Shown: one piece after another, positions 1 to 9,551 of the stretch | Layout: each line of letters starts with the position of its first letter | Position numbering within the stretch: the first letter of the stretch is position 1 | Origin: Straminergon stramineum | Taxonomy: Eukaryota > Streptophyta > Bryopsida > Hypnales > Calliergonaceae | NCBI GenBank assembly: GCA_963920665.1 | Contig: OY987270.1 | Span: 18,688,019 to 18,752,018 of the forward strand | Reading direction: 5' to 3' | Length of the DNA stretch: 64,000 bases | Made by a program: the position numbers and the translations under genes | The notes under the pieces: generated by a model | Told to the model about the DNA's origin: nothing | Seen by the model: the letters and a program-made list of their open reading frames with translations, nothing else | Databases searched by the model: none

Positions 1-213
1 GACGAATTTCGCCGCGAGACCGCAACTGCCTGCCAGGGGCAGCTTCATAAAGTCTTGTGTGAGTATGTTCGACACATCAATGCTGCCCGTGGTAAAGTCC
101 ATTGTTACGTCGTCACTGAACGCCAGCTGTTGCGCTTCCACCGTTGATGGCGGGTTCTCCACCATGATGGCTGCCATGAATACAAGCACCAGCCAGCCTA
201 TTATTCTCGCCAT
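1..213 (-). CDS. 5' part of a secreted protein gene (truncated by window edge)
   Basis: Reading the minus strand from the ATG at 213-211 gives 71 codons open to the window edge, beginning MARIIGWLVLVFMAA. The first 30 residues form a typical signal peptide: a positive residue, a hydrophobic core, then a polar stretch near EAQQLAFSDD. The mature part includes the motif LPLAGSCGLAAKF. The stretch is clearly more GC-rich than the DNA to its right, as expected of a coding exon. I do not recognise the family. The product probably enters the secretory pathway, but its function cannot be read from this fragment. The rest of the gene lies to the left of the window. Confidence 0.55.
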   Translation of the reverse strand, partial: MARIIGWLVLVFMAAIMVENPPSTVEAQQLAFSDDVTMDFTTGSIDVSNILTQDFMKLPLAGSCGLAAKFV

Positions 214-2064
214 TGGCTATCTAACTGAAAGTGGTCTGCAAGAATCTACAATTCTGCTTCAAAGCTGGTCAAGGCGGATATCGATCCTACGGTAAGCACA
301 CTAATGCCACGGTTACAGATAATGCCTTGTCAAACGCCATGATGAGACATTCCTTTCGATGCCAAGCAGGACACGGCAAGGTTCCCTCAGTGCAATCGAG
401 GCTGCTTTTTCCACAAGTTCTGGAAGTCCACTGGTTTTATAGCAAGCTGTTGGCATTCTGGAAGATCTCATATCCAGTTCAGTTGGGCAGTCTGTGAGGC
501 CTACTCATCATTTGCATCGATTGAACAATGAAGATTTGCTCTTCATCAGATCTCAGTAGATCAGATCGATTGCCTCACCTACCACAAAACCACTCCCTTG
601 AAACATTGCTTGGTTACATACCTACTCTCGGCGAAGTACGACTGTTAATCGAGCAATCCCTGGATATGGTCGTCCGTCCGGACTTCCTTGAATGCTTTGC
701 GGATAGACTGTCCCGCCGGGAGTGCGTCACAGGCAGACTACCTTGGTATGTTCCTCAATTTTGCACTAGTGACGCAGACAAATCTATATTGAGTCTCTTA
801 ATTATTGTTATGTAACGACCAGTCGCTGTTAGATTCGAAAGTTGCAATCCATTTCGAATGCATCACCAGGTTCGGAGAAATATGGTACTCTTGCAGTGAG
901 AATTAACTTGCCCCAAAACCACTGTGCATGCACGTTAGGGGTATCACTATGCGAGCTTTCGGTTTAGAAAATGTGGCGGGACTTCAAACTCTACCGAGCG
1001 AGGGCAAGTATTTTGGAGACAAGATTTTGCACTCCGTAATCCGAAAGTAGAGCCTTGTTTTGAGGAGTAGCTTGTAAGTAGCACCAGGGCTATTATTTTC
1101 ATAACAAGGTTGACATATGCTTTCACATTGACAAACCTTAACCTCAATGTTTGAATCTTGCTCAATCATGAGTCTCAAAAGAAGGGAACCATAATGCTTA
1201 CCAACCAAAATGCTGAAGTAAGATACAATTATGAGACAGTGCCATGCTCTTCATATGAAATGCAAGGTTATGTGCTCACAAGTACTCGAGATGAAATTCA
1301 AAAAGAAATAATGAAATCGAATAGGAAAATTTACAAGCTCTAACAACCATTGTTGATAATTTCAACCTAAACAGCTTTTCAACTTAACAATACACAGCAA
1401 GGCAAAAAGGTCTTTCAATGAAAAGCAAAGGATAAAATATTTTGTAGTATTCAACCTTGAAAATTCAACAGGTAATTTGGAGAACTCTGTTGACATCATG
1501 TAGTCAAGGAGCATGTTAAACAAGTAACTAAGTATATTATCACCAACTGCAAATGGTCTTCTTCATAAAATATTTTCTCCATGTTAGTAAAAAATTTAGC
1601 TTTCATTACATGAATTCCAAAGACACCATACTATTATTGCTTAACAATGTTATGAAGAAACACAATAATGTACATGTTCCTATAAATTGAGAGTATGCAT
1701 CCAAGTATGCACATATAGAAAACAAAAGAAATGCTCAATATGTATATAAGCAATTGATTGGTATTCATTCTAAGCCAATAAATATTGGAACTCAAATGCT
1801 TGAAAACTAAATCTTTCTATCACACAAGCATAATTAATTATGTGATAATTTTGGAGTAAAATTATTATACCTAAAAGCATTCAAATAAATACTTGAAAGT
1901 AATTCCTATCAATAAATTATCTTAATTATAGGATCTTATTGGCAATTGAAGGGATCCAAGTTCTTTTTATTGAGTACTTCTAAGCATTGTATATATAAAC
2001 CCGAAGCTCTCATGTTCAAAATCTGTACATTTCAGTATGGATTTGTAAAGGTTGGTTTGCAACC
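214..2064. other. Upstream region of the partial secreted-protein gene, then AT-rich spacer
   Basis: The first 600-800 bases keep an intermediate GC content and probably hold the promoter and leader of the minus-strand gene ending at 213. Short open frames occur on both strands but none has recognisable protein features. After about 1200 the sequence becomes strongly AT-rich and I see no gene. Confidence 0.4.
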
Positions 2065-2986
2065 TTAATTCCTAAAGTCCTAAGGCCATTCTTCTGTCAA
2101 AAAACACTCAAAACTATCATTTCTATTATGTTTGTCCAAGAAAATAGAAAAAATGTTTTTCTTAGAATCTAACCATACGATCTTTTACTTGACTTGTCTA
2201 AGATCATGTAGTAAAAATTTCACAAAGTTTGACTCTACAAATTGAAAGATATAAGCATTCAAAGTAAAAAAATAAAGTTTATTTGAACATTGTCTTGCAA
2301 TTTCAAATGACTTTGACCGCCATTTGTGGAATTTTTTTGCACTACACACTTTAAATTTTTTTTTAAATTTATGTTGAAGAATTGAGTTGAAAGTCTAATT
2401 TTTTTTAAAAACACACTTGATTTTCATTCCTTAAAAAATTGATAAGTAGAAGAAGGTTCAAAATTGCACAAAAAATTAAATTATTAATAGCTCCAAGATG
2501 GAATTTGAACACAACAATCTAAATAGTGAGATTGTTTTAGTAAGCATACTTAACCCTATCAAAGTTTGTTTTTTAATTGTGAAAATTGCATTAAAAACTG
2601 AATCCTATAAGTTATTTTTTGAAGAAGATACTTAGATTGTCCAAAAAACAAGATTGTCCATAACTTTCTTATCACTCATTCAAATAGAATGAGTCAAAGC
2701 TTTACATATAGACAAAAATATAATATTTTTGAAAAATAAAAATAAAAATAATTTTGACTTTTTGTGATTATTTTTGTGTTGCCTACGGACCTCCATTTTC
2801 AACTTATTGTGTCATAACTTTTGCTCCTAGGCATTGATTGAAATAAATATTATATTTCCAAAAAGCCTATGTATTTTCCTAGCTTTTCAAAATGTTTCAA
2901 AAAATTACAATGAATATTGAGACCATATGAGCTTATCTGAAGTCACATTTTGGCTCCCATAGGGCCAATGGGACTTCAAGGGTTAA
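2065..2986. mobile_element. TTAA-bounded inverted-repeat element, long class (922 bp)
   Basis: Both ends carry TTAA followed by an imperfect inverted repeat of about 24 bp. The left end reads TTAATTCCTAAAGTCC. The right end, reverse-complemented, reads TTAACCCTTGAAGTCC; both then continue into a GGCC-type motif. The interior has no long reading frame. It is recognisably similar in the same order to 31064-32003, 32670-33130 and 35495-36260, with shared phrases around 'ccataactttctcatcac' and 'agatggaat'. This is a non-autonomous dispersed repeat. Confidence 0.6.
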
Positions 2987-4155
2987 TAAAATTCAATTTA
3001 GACTTTATGAACATGATCTTAGCACTAAGAAGAATTATCTCTCCATGAATATTGCAAAATATTGGCATTGTCAAAACATTCAAAACCTAGGAGATGGATG
3101 TATCATATGTTTAGGTCACATTGAACACATGAGTGGAAAAATAATTTAATTTTGGCATTTGGACAATTCAGATAGCTTGATCTCATTTTCTTGGCTTTCA
3201 CCATGATGATCTTCTTAATTTTTCGACCCTCTTCTTTGCAATAATGTTTTTTTGGTGTTCATACATAAATGTCTTCATTTTTCTTCATTTTTTCATTGTT
3301 TCATTCTTTGATATTCAAAATTTGCAACAATGAAAATTTCTCATATTTTCTGAAATTGTTGTACAATTTTACATATTTTGGACATGTTCCAATTTTTTCC
3401 TAATTATTTACAAACTAATCTACACGTAGGACAGTTGTACATATATTTCCATCTTTAAAGCATGAAAAAGACTTCCATTCTTTTGGTTTTGTCTACAAAA
3501 TTTTATCTTAAGGGTCAACCTTGAGGCAACGAAGGCTCAACTCTATTAGTAATTACTTAATTATGACTTCACTATATCGATGAGGACTTTTGATCTATAG
3601 AAAGCATGCAACTAACAACTCTTGAAATTCTAATCTAATATACAATTTCTAAAACTCTACTTGCTTCAACATTGAATCACCTACAATTGTAGCATCTTCA
3701 CTACGATTATGCAAGGTGACAAAATTCAAGAATTCAATTGGGGAAAAAAAATTCTTTACAACTTATACAACAACACTTGGTTTCTACAATTAAATTCCAA
3801 ATTTGAGTTAAGTACTATGACCTCAAAATAGCTAACTAGGTGGTGTCTATGTCTTGTATATGAATACACAAGTATATGAATATGATTTATTGAATATAGC
3901 GCAAGTTGTGAAGACGGATACAGTTGTTACGTATGCACACATGCATACGTATATGGATTTCACATCTTTATACAATGCCATATCATTTGGATCTATAAAC
4001 TTAATATTGTATAAAGTAGACTAACCCGATTCTATTTGCTACCTCATTCCGTCATCCTACTTTGGTCCCACTTTTGTCTAAAAAAACATCCAAATCCATT
4101 CATTTTATAACAAAATAAATTTTTTTATGACAACAAGAGATAACCTGTCAATCCT
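2987..4155. other. AT-rich spacer
   Basis: No reading frame, RNA gene or clear repeat boundary is visible. Around 3840-3960 there are short alternating 'tatgaatac/tacgtat' runs only. Confidence 0.4.
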
Positions 4156-5117
4156 TTAACCCCTCATCGCCTAAAGCCTCAATAGGTTCAAAAACAACAT
4201 TGCTTTTGAAGTGTTATAGATAGAAATTTCTTTGAGTTATATAGATCTCAATCGTACAATCTTGTAATGTATTTGTTGTAGATGACATGCATGAAATTTG
4301 GTGTCATTTGACTGCATAGATTGCAAGATTATAATGTTTTAGTGTTGAAAGAGGATGCTGAAATTTTCCAAGAGATACATTTTGAGGCGAAATTCAATTT
4401 CTAAATCTACTTGAATGAAGATAATTGAAAGTATGAAGGGATTCAAAATCAGCATACAAACACATTGATGAAAATATCATTCAATTGATTCATTGCGTTT
4501 GCAAAATGGCTTTGAAATGTCAAAAAATAGCAAGAAAAGTAAAAAAAAACAAATAAAAAATTGAACCACCTTCTACTAAAATACTTCTCAGTCACTCATA
4601 ATCTCTTGCATTGATATGAAATTTTAGCCACACAAACTAGACTAGTATGCACAAGTTTTCCAATTTTTTATATATTGGAAACGGACACTATATGGAGAAG
4701 AAATGAGTTGACAAAGTTCACTCTAATCTATAAAGGTTGGAATTTTGAACTTTGAACTGCTCCCAAACATTCACAACAACTTGGATTGACATGAAAATTC
4801 TACTGCAATAATTAGACTTCAAGGGGAACATAATTCAACAAATTTTATTGAAAAATAACATTGGATGAAAGAGATACAACCACCAAAGTTGCAGCCATTG
4901 AATGCAATTTGGTGAGTTCAAATTGAACCAATACTTCGATTAGCTTCCTAAAACTCAATACATCTTGGCTTGATCTGAAAATTTTACTATACAAATTAGA
5001 AGATAAAGTGCAAACTTTCCAACAGGTTTTCTTGAATTCAGACATCGGATGCAAAAGCTATAACACTTTGAACTTGACTTGAGGACACTTTTCGTCCCCT
5101 TTGGCAATGAGGGGTTA
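4156..5117. mobile_element. TTAA-type inverted-repeat element, long class (962 bp)
   Basis: The left end is TTAACCCCTCATCGCC. The right end, reverse-complemented, is CTAACCCCTCATTGCC, so the outer four bases are TTAA on the left and TTAG on the right. About 20 bp match in inverted orientation. Size and termini agree with the copies at 2065-2986 and 14003-14946. The interior is non-coding and AT-rich. Confidence 0.6.
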
Positions 5118-5494
5118 GTGGTGAATACCTATTAATTGATTTGGCGATTATGGGTTGTTTATAGGGTGTCAATGACTCCACTCTATGGACAATTTTGTAA
5201 TTTCAGGGCAGACCACTTCAGATATTCACAAAAATTACAATTTTAATCAGAAAATTATAATTCCACTTAAGTTTGATTTGTGAAGCATGCACACACCTCT
5301 GAAAAATATATGCCCCTGTTGGAGTTGGCCCCAATAAACCAGATTGCAATTCAGGATGGTAATAGGCTACCCTACGTTATATATGATTCTTGGTGGGCCA
5401 TTAATGAGCAAGGCCTCTCCCCAATGACAGCTAGAAAGAGGAAGCAACTTTTGCACTTTTCGAAAGCTGTCGTCTCTCCAAAATGGGACATGGT
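5118..5494. other. Spacer with an unassigned open frame
   Basis: A frame beginning at 5280 reads through 5494 into the left arm of the transposon that starts at 5495. The part outside the transposon is about 70 codons (including LPYVIYDSWWAINEQGLSP) and looks protein-like, but I cannot assign it. Its continuation is transposon arm, so the ORF as a whole is not a gene. Confidence 0.3.
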
Positions 5495-5540
5495 TAGGGT
5501 GTACCAAAAGAGCCATATTCTGTCTCCCCTCCAAAAGCAT

Positions 5541-5603
5541 GGGTCACCCACACTGGAAGCCGGGTTACCCACAGTCGAGGCTAGGTCACCCGTACTCCAA
5601 GGT
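5541..5603. repeat. Subterminal 21 bp repeats, left arm
   Basis: Three consecutive 21 bp units start with GGGTCACCC, GGGTTACCC and AGGTCACCC. GGGTNACCC is palindromic, so these may be transposase-binding sites; that is inference. Confidence 0.7.
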
Positions 5604-6580
5604 ACATCCAAAATTTCAATCTGCCCGACGAATTTTATCATCCATCAGCTCTTTTTTCATTCATTCGAGGAGCTGCTGAAACTCGCACTGCGGCACTCTG
5701 TGTCTTCCGTTTCCCTTTTTGCTTGTTGTGTCAATGCTCGCAGTATCAGTTGCTTGGGATACAACGCTCCATCGGTCTTTTTTTGGAGTTTTCAAGGCAG
5801 CGTTTGAGACACTAAATCAAGTAGTGAGTACACGAACACATTGGAAACCAAAGATTTGAGTTTTTCAATAGTTTTCAAGACATGTACGATACTCCCTGGA
5901 TGCCTCATGTAGTGAATGATTCTGTTCTGATAATCATAGTCATCGTTATTAGAGATCTATTAGGCTCAGAGAAACTCTACAACGGGTATAAGTGCCACTT
6001 TCGAATTTCCACAAAACTGATGACTTTGACACTTCTGGCAATTCAGCTTCACTTGCTGGAATGTTGTTGGAAATTCCCAAGCTGTTGTAATGAAGTCACA
6101 GCTACAAAATCCAAGCTTCTCCCCATTCAGTTATCCCAATTACTCATGTTGTGTGTCCTAGGCTCTTCGTTTTGATTCGGGTCCTAGGAATCCAGTGCTT
6201 GCTGAACCAAGGGTTTTCATCTCAAATTGGTATCAATAAAGGAAGCTCACAGGGAGCAGCTAAAGGAAAGCAATTTATAACAAGTCTACTCTACATTGAA
6301 GCACACATTGGACATGAAAAGAATGTCGATGAGGGCTTCTAATCTACTGGTACAAGGAAGACTTTCAATGAGTGCTGCAATGGTTGCCTGAATCACTCTC
6401 TTCATTCCAGTTTCTATTCTCACACATTTTGCAAAGGTTTTTCTTTTTTCATAAACACATTTGTCAGCAAATTCGTCACCAGTATCAACGTCAAGCATAG
6501 GTCTGGCAAGTAGGTGGCTATGGGACTGCTTCACAACTGTTTTGTAAAAATATTAATTTGGGAAATTTTTTGGCGTGCAG

Positions 6581-6668
6581 TTCAAAGGAGCTAACCAGAT
6601 TGTTGAATAACAAAGACGCATACAATGCATTTCCACTCTCGCCCGATGAAGTGAGGCGATTGGATAAG
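6581..6668 (+). pseudogene. Captured exon resembling VPS37 (ESCRT-I, Mod(r) domain)
   Basis: This 88 bp segment is preceded by a T-rich tract ending GCGTGCAG and followed by GTATATG, so it keeps both splice sites of an internal exon. Read in frame it gives SKELTRLLNNKDAYNAF and then LSPDEVRRLDK. That matches the start of the plant VPS37 Mod(r) domain, where the pattern EL-x-x-LL-x-x-KDAY-x-x-F-x-x-S-x-D-x-V is typical. It sits inside the transposon at 5495-7166. Further left (about 5880-6180) are other frames, such as one giving TSGNSASLAGMLLEIPKL before stops, that may be other captured exons. The following Mod(r) exons are absent, so this is not a working gene. The VPS37 assignment comes from recalled family sequence, not from a search. 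Confidence 0.5.
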
Positions 6669-7038
6669 GTATATGTTAAGAATTTAGAGGTCTTTTGTGT
6701 CTTCAATTTATTATGGGACGATTACTTGGATGGATGGTTTTACAGATTGGTGACAAATTTCGACAGTTCTCGATAAGTTATTGTTCTTTTGAATGTTTCA
6801 ATGACTGTGTTTGGATTGTGTTGACAAGATTTGCCTCACTCAGATGAGAAGCGTTTTATATCCAATCCATCTCTTCAGAATTTTGTCTGTGGCATTTAGC
6901 AAATTAACTGGACAGCAAGCAAAAAGGGAAACGGAAGACGCAGAGTGCCGCGGTGTGAGTTTCAGCGGCTCCTTGAATGAATGAAAAAGAGATAATGGAT
7001 GATAAAATTTGATGGGCAGATTGAAATTTTGGATGTAC

Positions 7039-7122
7039 CTTGGAGCACGGGTGACCCGGCTTCCACCGCGGGTGACCTAGCCTCCACCGTGGGTAACCCG
7101 GTCTCTAGTGTGGGTGACCCGT
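7039..7122. repeat. Subterminal 21 bp repeats, right arm
   Basis: Four consecutive copies of the 21 bp unit based on GGGTRACCY, in inverted orientation to those at 5541-5603. Confidence 0.7.
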
Positions 7123-7166
7123 GCTTTTGCAGGGGAGACAGAACATGGCTCTTTTGGTACACCCTA

Positions 7167-7986
7167 CATGGTCATGAGTGCAATGTGTAATGGAAGTACT
7201 ACATAATCTTTCTTATAGTTTCTATCATGATAATCCATCCTTACAAAAGTCCAAAATTATAGTCACTGAAGGTCCCAAATATTTTAGTTATGTTCTAAGA
7301 CGACCAAATTTGAATGATTCCATAGTGAAAAAAAATGATTCCAATGACACCAACTTACATATCACCAGTATCAAAGAGGGTTTAGGGCATGTCTAGGTCA
7401 TGAAATAAATAAAGTTGAACAAAAGAATGGCCTCCACATGACCTACTCAAAACTGCTAACCGAACATCAGGCCCAATTTGGGCTTCTTCGTCATTTACGG
7501 GTTAAAATCAGGCCAACAGGCCGCAAGGCAATAAGATCTGTCATGTCTCAGACCCCAACACTCTCAGAAATGACGAGAAAAGGATCAAATTCGTCTGGGT
7601 GCCTGAGAAATCAGCGAGAGCCTTCTACAATACGCAGGAACAAAAAGGGTCGAAGGTCATCATGCAGCGCAAAGCACAAACCATTCTAGCAATTTAGCTG
7701 ATATTCAGTCTCATGAAACAAACTTCGGCAGTAATGCTACATAACATGTGGAGAAAACAGAACGTCAGCATATATCAGAAACCGTGTTTAAGATCCATAC
7801 CTGCCGCTCAAAAAACAGGATTTACATCCAAATGAGACATATATGACCTTGTGAGTGTTCCCGCATCATTTACAAAGACCATAGAAAATAGGGAGTGTAA
7901 TAAACATTTACAATTCAAGCTTCCTATATCACAAATGGACAGCTAATATACTTTGAGAGTTCACTTGCACAAGTCACCTGATGGCC
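7167..7986. other. Spacer and probable 3' UTR of the minus-strand CHMP1 gene
   Basis: The part next to 7986 (roughly 7750-7986) is the likely 3' UTR of CHMP1. Open frames at 7178-7396 and 7438-7689 are short, show no recognisable family and are not called. Confidence 0.35.
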
Positions 7987-8601
7987 TCACCCCCTGCTCT
8001 TGAGCTCGGCTAATCTGCGGCTCAAGTCATCTTCCGACACAGTAGACTCCGCATCACTCATCGGCTTGTGAGATGCCGCTTGCGGCAGACCAACAGAAAC
8101 CTCCAATCCATAGTCATCGGCCACTTGGTGCATGAGCGAGTTCACATCGTCTTCCGGCGTGGAAAGACTGGTGCTCCCCGCCATAGCCGACTCCACGAAC
8201 TGGGACTGCACCTCCATGTTCACGAACGTCTTCTCGAACTGATCCATGGTTTGCGAGATCTTCTCCATGTTCCCCACTGCCAGTGCACTATCCAGCGCCT
8301 TGACAATCGACCCCATGGACTTCGTGATGGTCTGCATTTTGCTCTGCGTGCCTAGACGGGCCACGACGGCATCCAGACGCGAAGCGAGTCGAAGGTAATT
8401 CAGCTGCTCGTTGTGTTTCCGGATAGCGTTCTGGGCGTAGATTCGTGCCCCGTCCATGTTCCCTTTCTCGATGGCTTTTTTCACTTTCAGCTTCTCTGAC
8501 TTCTCCTCGGACTCGCATTTCTTCGCTTGGCGGACTAACGTCTTCGCTGTGAACTTCAGCTGGAAAATTTGGTTCAAAAGCTTCTCCTGGCTGCCCCCCA
8601 T
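7987..8601 (-). CDS. CHMP1: Charged multivesicular body protein 1 (ESCRT-III subunit CHMP1/DID2), 204 residues
   Basis: The protein starts [20 protein letters not shown] and ends [12 protein letters not shown]. It matches plant CHMP1 along its whole length (Arabidopsis CHMP1A is about 203 residues). The N-terminal basic helices of the ESCRT-III Snf7 fold cover about residues 1-110, with the conserved run [20 protein letters not shown]. The C-terminal helix, [12 protein letters not shown], is the MIT-interacting motif bound by VPS4 and LIP5. In plants CHMP1 sorts plasma-membrane proteins such as auxin carriers into multivesicular bodies at endosomes. The coding region has no intron. The frame continues 67 codons upstream to an ATG at 8802, but that extension has no CHMP1 similarity and is probably leader or intron, so I chose the ATG at 8601-8599. 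Confidence 0.95.
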   Translation of the reverse strand: MGGSQEKLLNQIFQLKFTAKTLVRQAKKCESEEKSEKLKVKKAIEKGNMDGARIYAQNAIRKHNEQLNYLRLASRLDAVVARLGTQSKMQTITKSMGSIVKALDSALAVGNMEKISQTMDQFEKTFVNMEVQSQFVESAMAGSTSLSTPEDDVNSLMHQVADDYGLEVSVGLPQAASHKPMSDAESTVSEDDLSRRLAELKSRG

Positions 8602-9460
8602 TGCGGCTCCGTCCTCACTAACCTGCTTCAAGGACAGAACGGCAGCACAAACGACCACGAGAGGATCAAACGCTCCAACTCTCGTCCAGAGCACGCGAAT
8701 CCACCGCACGAGCCAATCCGTCCACCCTAACAATCCCCCGAAAATCCCACTTCTGACAACCCTACTATTGCCACCCCCCTCACAAACCCTTCGCGAGGAC
8801 ATCCGCTACCTCTAAACCCTAAAGTACCGACATCTCATCGCTATAAAAACAACCAATTTTATTGATCATATTGTGAAGATCACAGAATTCAAACGCGCCC
8901 AAATTTTCTTGATCGCCAGAATCAGTGAAGAACGTTGCATATGCAGATCAAACATTAACTAAAAAGGAACAACGCCATCTGAACAACTCAGAACTGCTTC
9001 AGAAAAGGAAAAAGGAATCCCAATTTCAGTCCTCTTGATGTACTGCATCCAAGAACACGCAAAAACAGACTGCAATCGTGAAGTTCACCTTACCGCAACC
9101 ACGCGAACAGACCGACGATCGCCACTCACCAAGCTCCAACAATGCTAAATTAGGCTAAAATTCGAGAACGAAACCTCACCAAGAGAATAGGCAATCCTTA
9201 ATCAAAATACAAAATCCTTTTTACGGCGTGTGCTCGACAATGAGAAGCAGAGACTGGTGAGATATGAGAGGGGATTGGTGAGGTGAGGAAGCGATCTGGC
9301 TATGGCAATGGGGGAAGAATTTCTTCTGCAACGGGCGGCAACGGGAAGCGGTAACGGGAAGAGAGTGAGCGGGTGAACCCTAATCGATGAAACATGATCG
9401 ATGAAGTCTGTGTGGTGTCTGTTCGTCAGTTCGTCTGTTCGTAGCCTTTGTGGGAACGTC
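8602..9460 (-). promoter_or_regulatory. Leader and promoter region of CHMP1, with a probable 5' UTR intron
   Basis: On the minus strand a good donor (GCG|GTAAGG) lies at 9094/9093 and an acceptor (TTGAAGCAG) ends at 8623, only about 20 bases before the start codon. Splicing 9093-8623 would remove the in-frame upstream ATG at 8802 and leave a short leader. A telo-box type AAACCCTAA is at 8814-8822. The transcript start cannot be placed, but GC content falls sharply beyond about 9460. Confidence 0.45.
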
Positions 9461-9551
9461 ATGTCGTGAAGGACGGTAGGTCATGGGATTATTGTTTGAC
9501 AACAACTGATTTTTCCCTAGTGGGAACGTCATGTCACCAAGGACAATAATC
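9450..9551. repeat. Direct repeat of about 30 bp upstream of CHMP1
   Basis: The phrase gtgggaacgtcatgtc followed by an 'aagga' motif occurs at 9450 and 9520. Weaker versions ('gtgagaatgtcatgcc', 'acaatcatgttgtagaagatg') follow near 9843 and 9945, suggesting an old tandem series. Confidence 0.5.

Larger units (their letters stand above)
5495..7166. mobile_element. 1.67 kb non-autonomous DNA transposon with about 240 bp terminal inverted repeats
   Basis: The left arm (5495-5729) and right arm (6912-7166) are inverted copies, both starting TAGGGTGTACCAAAAGAGCC. The element is flanked on each side by CATGGT (5489-5494 and 7167-7172), which fits a 6 bp target-site duplication. The arms contain 21 bp direct repeats built on GGGTYACCC, one more unit in the right arm than in the left, which explains their length difference. 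The terminus fits the YARNG consensus described for hAT elements, but hAT duplications are usually 8 bp, so the superfamily is open. No transposase is encoded; the middle carries captured gene sequence (see 6581-6668). Confidence 0.8.

Noticed and set aside
5280..5807. 175-codon open frame
   Set aside because: Its second half is the inverted arm of the transposon at 5495-7166, so it is a chance fusion of spacer and transposon sequence.
8068..8815. Plus-strand open frames of 95 and 119 codons
   Set aside because: They are antisense to CHMP1 and its leader, whose protein similarity is unambiguous on the minus strand.
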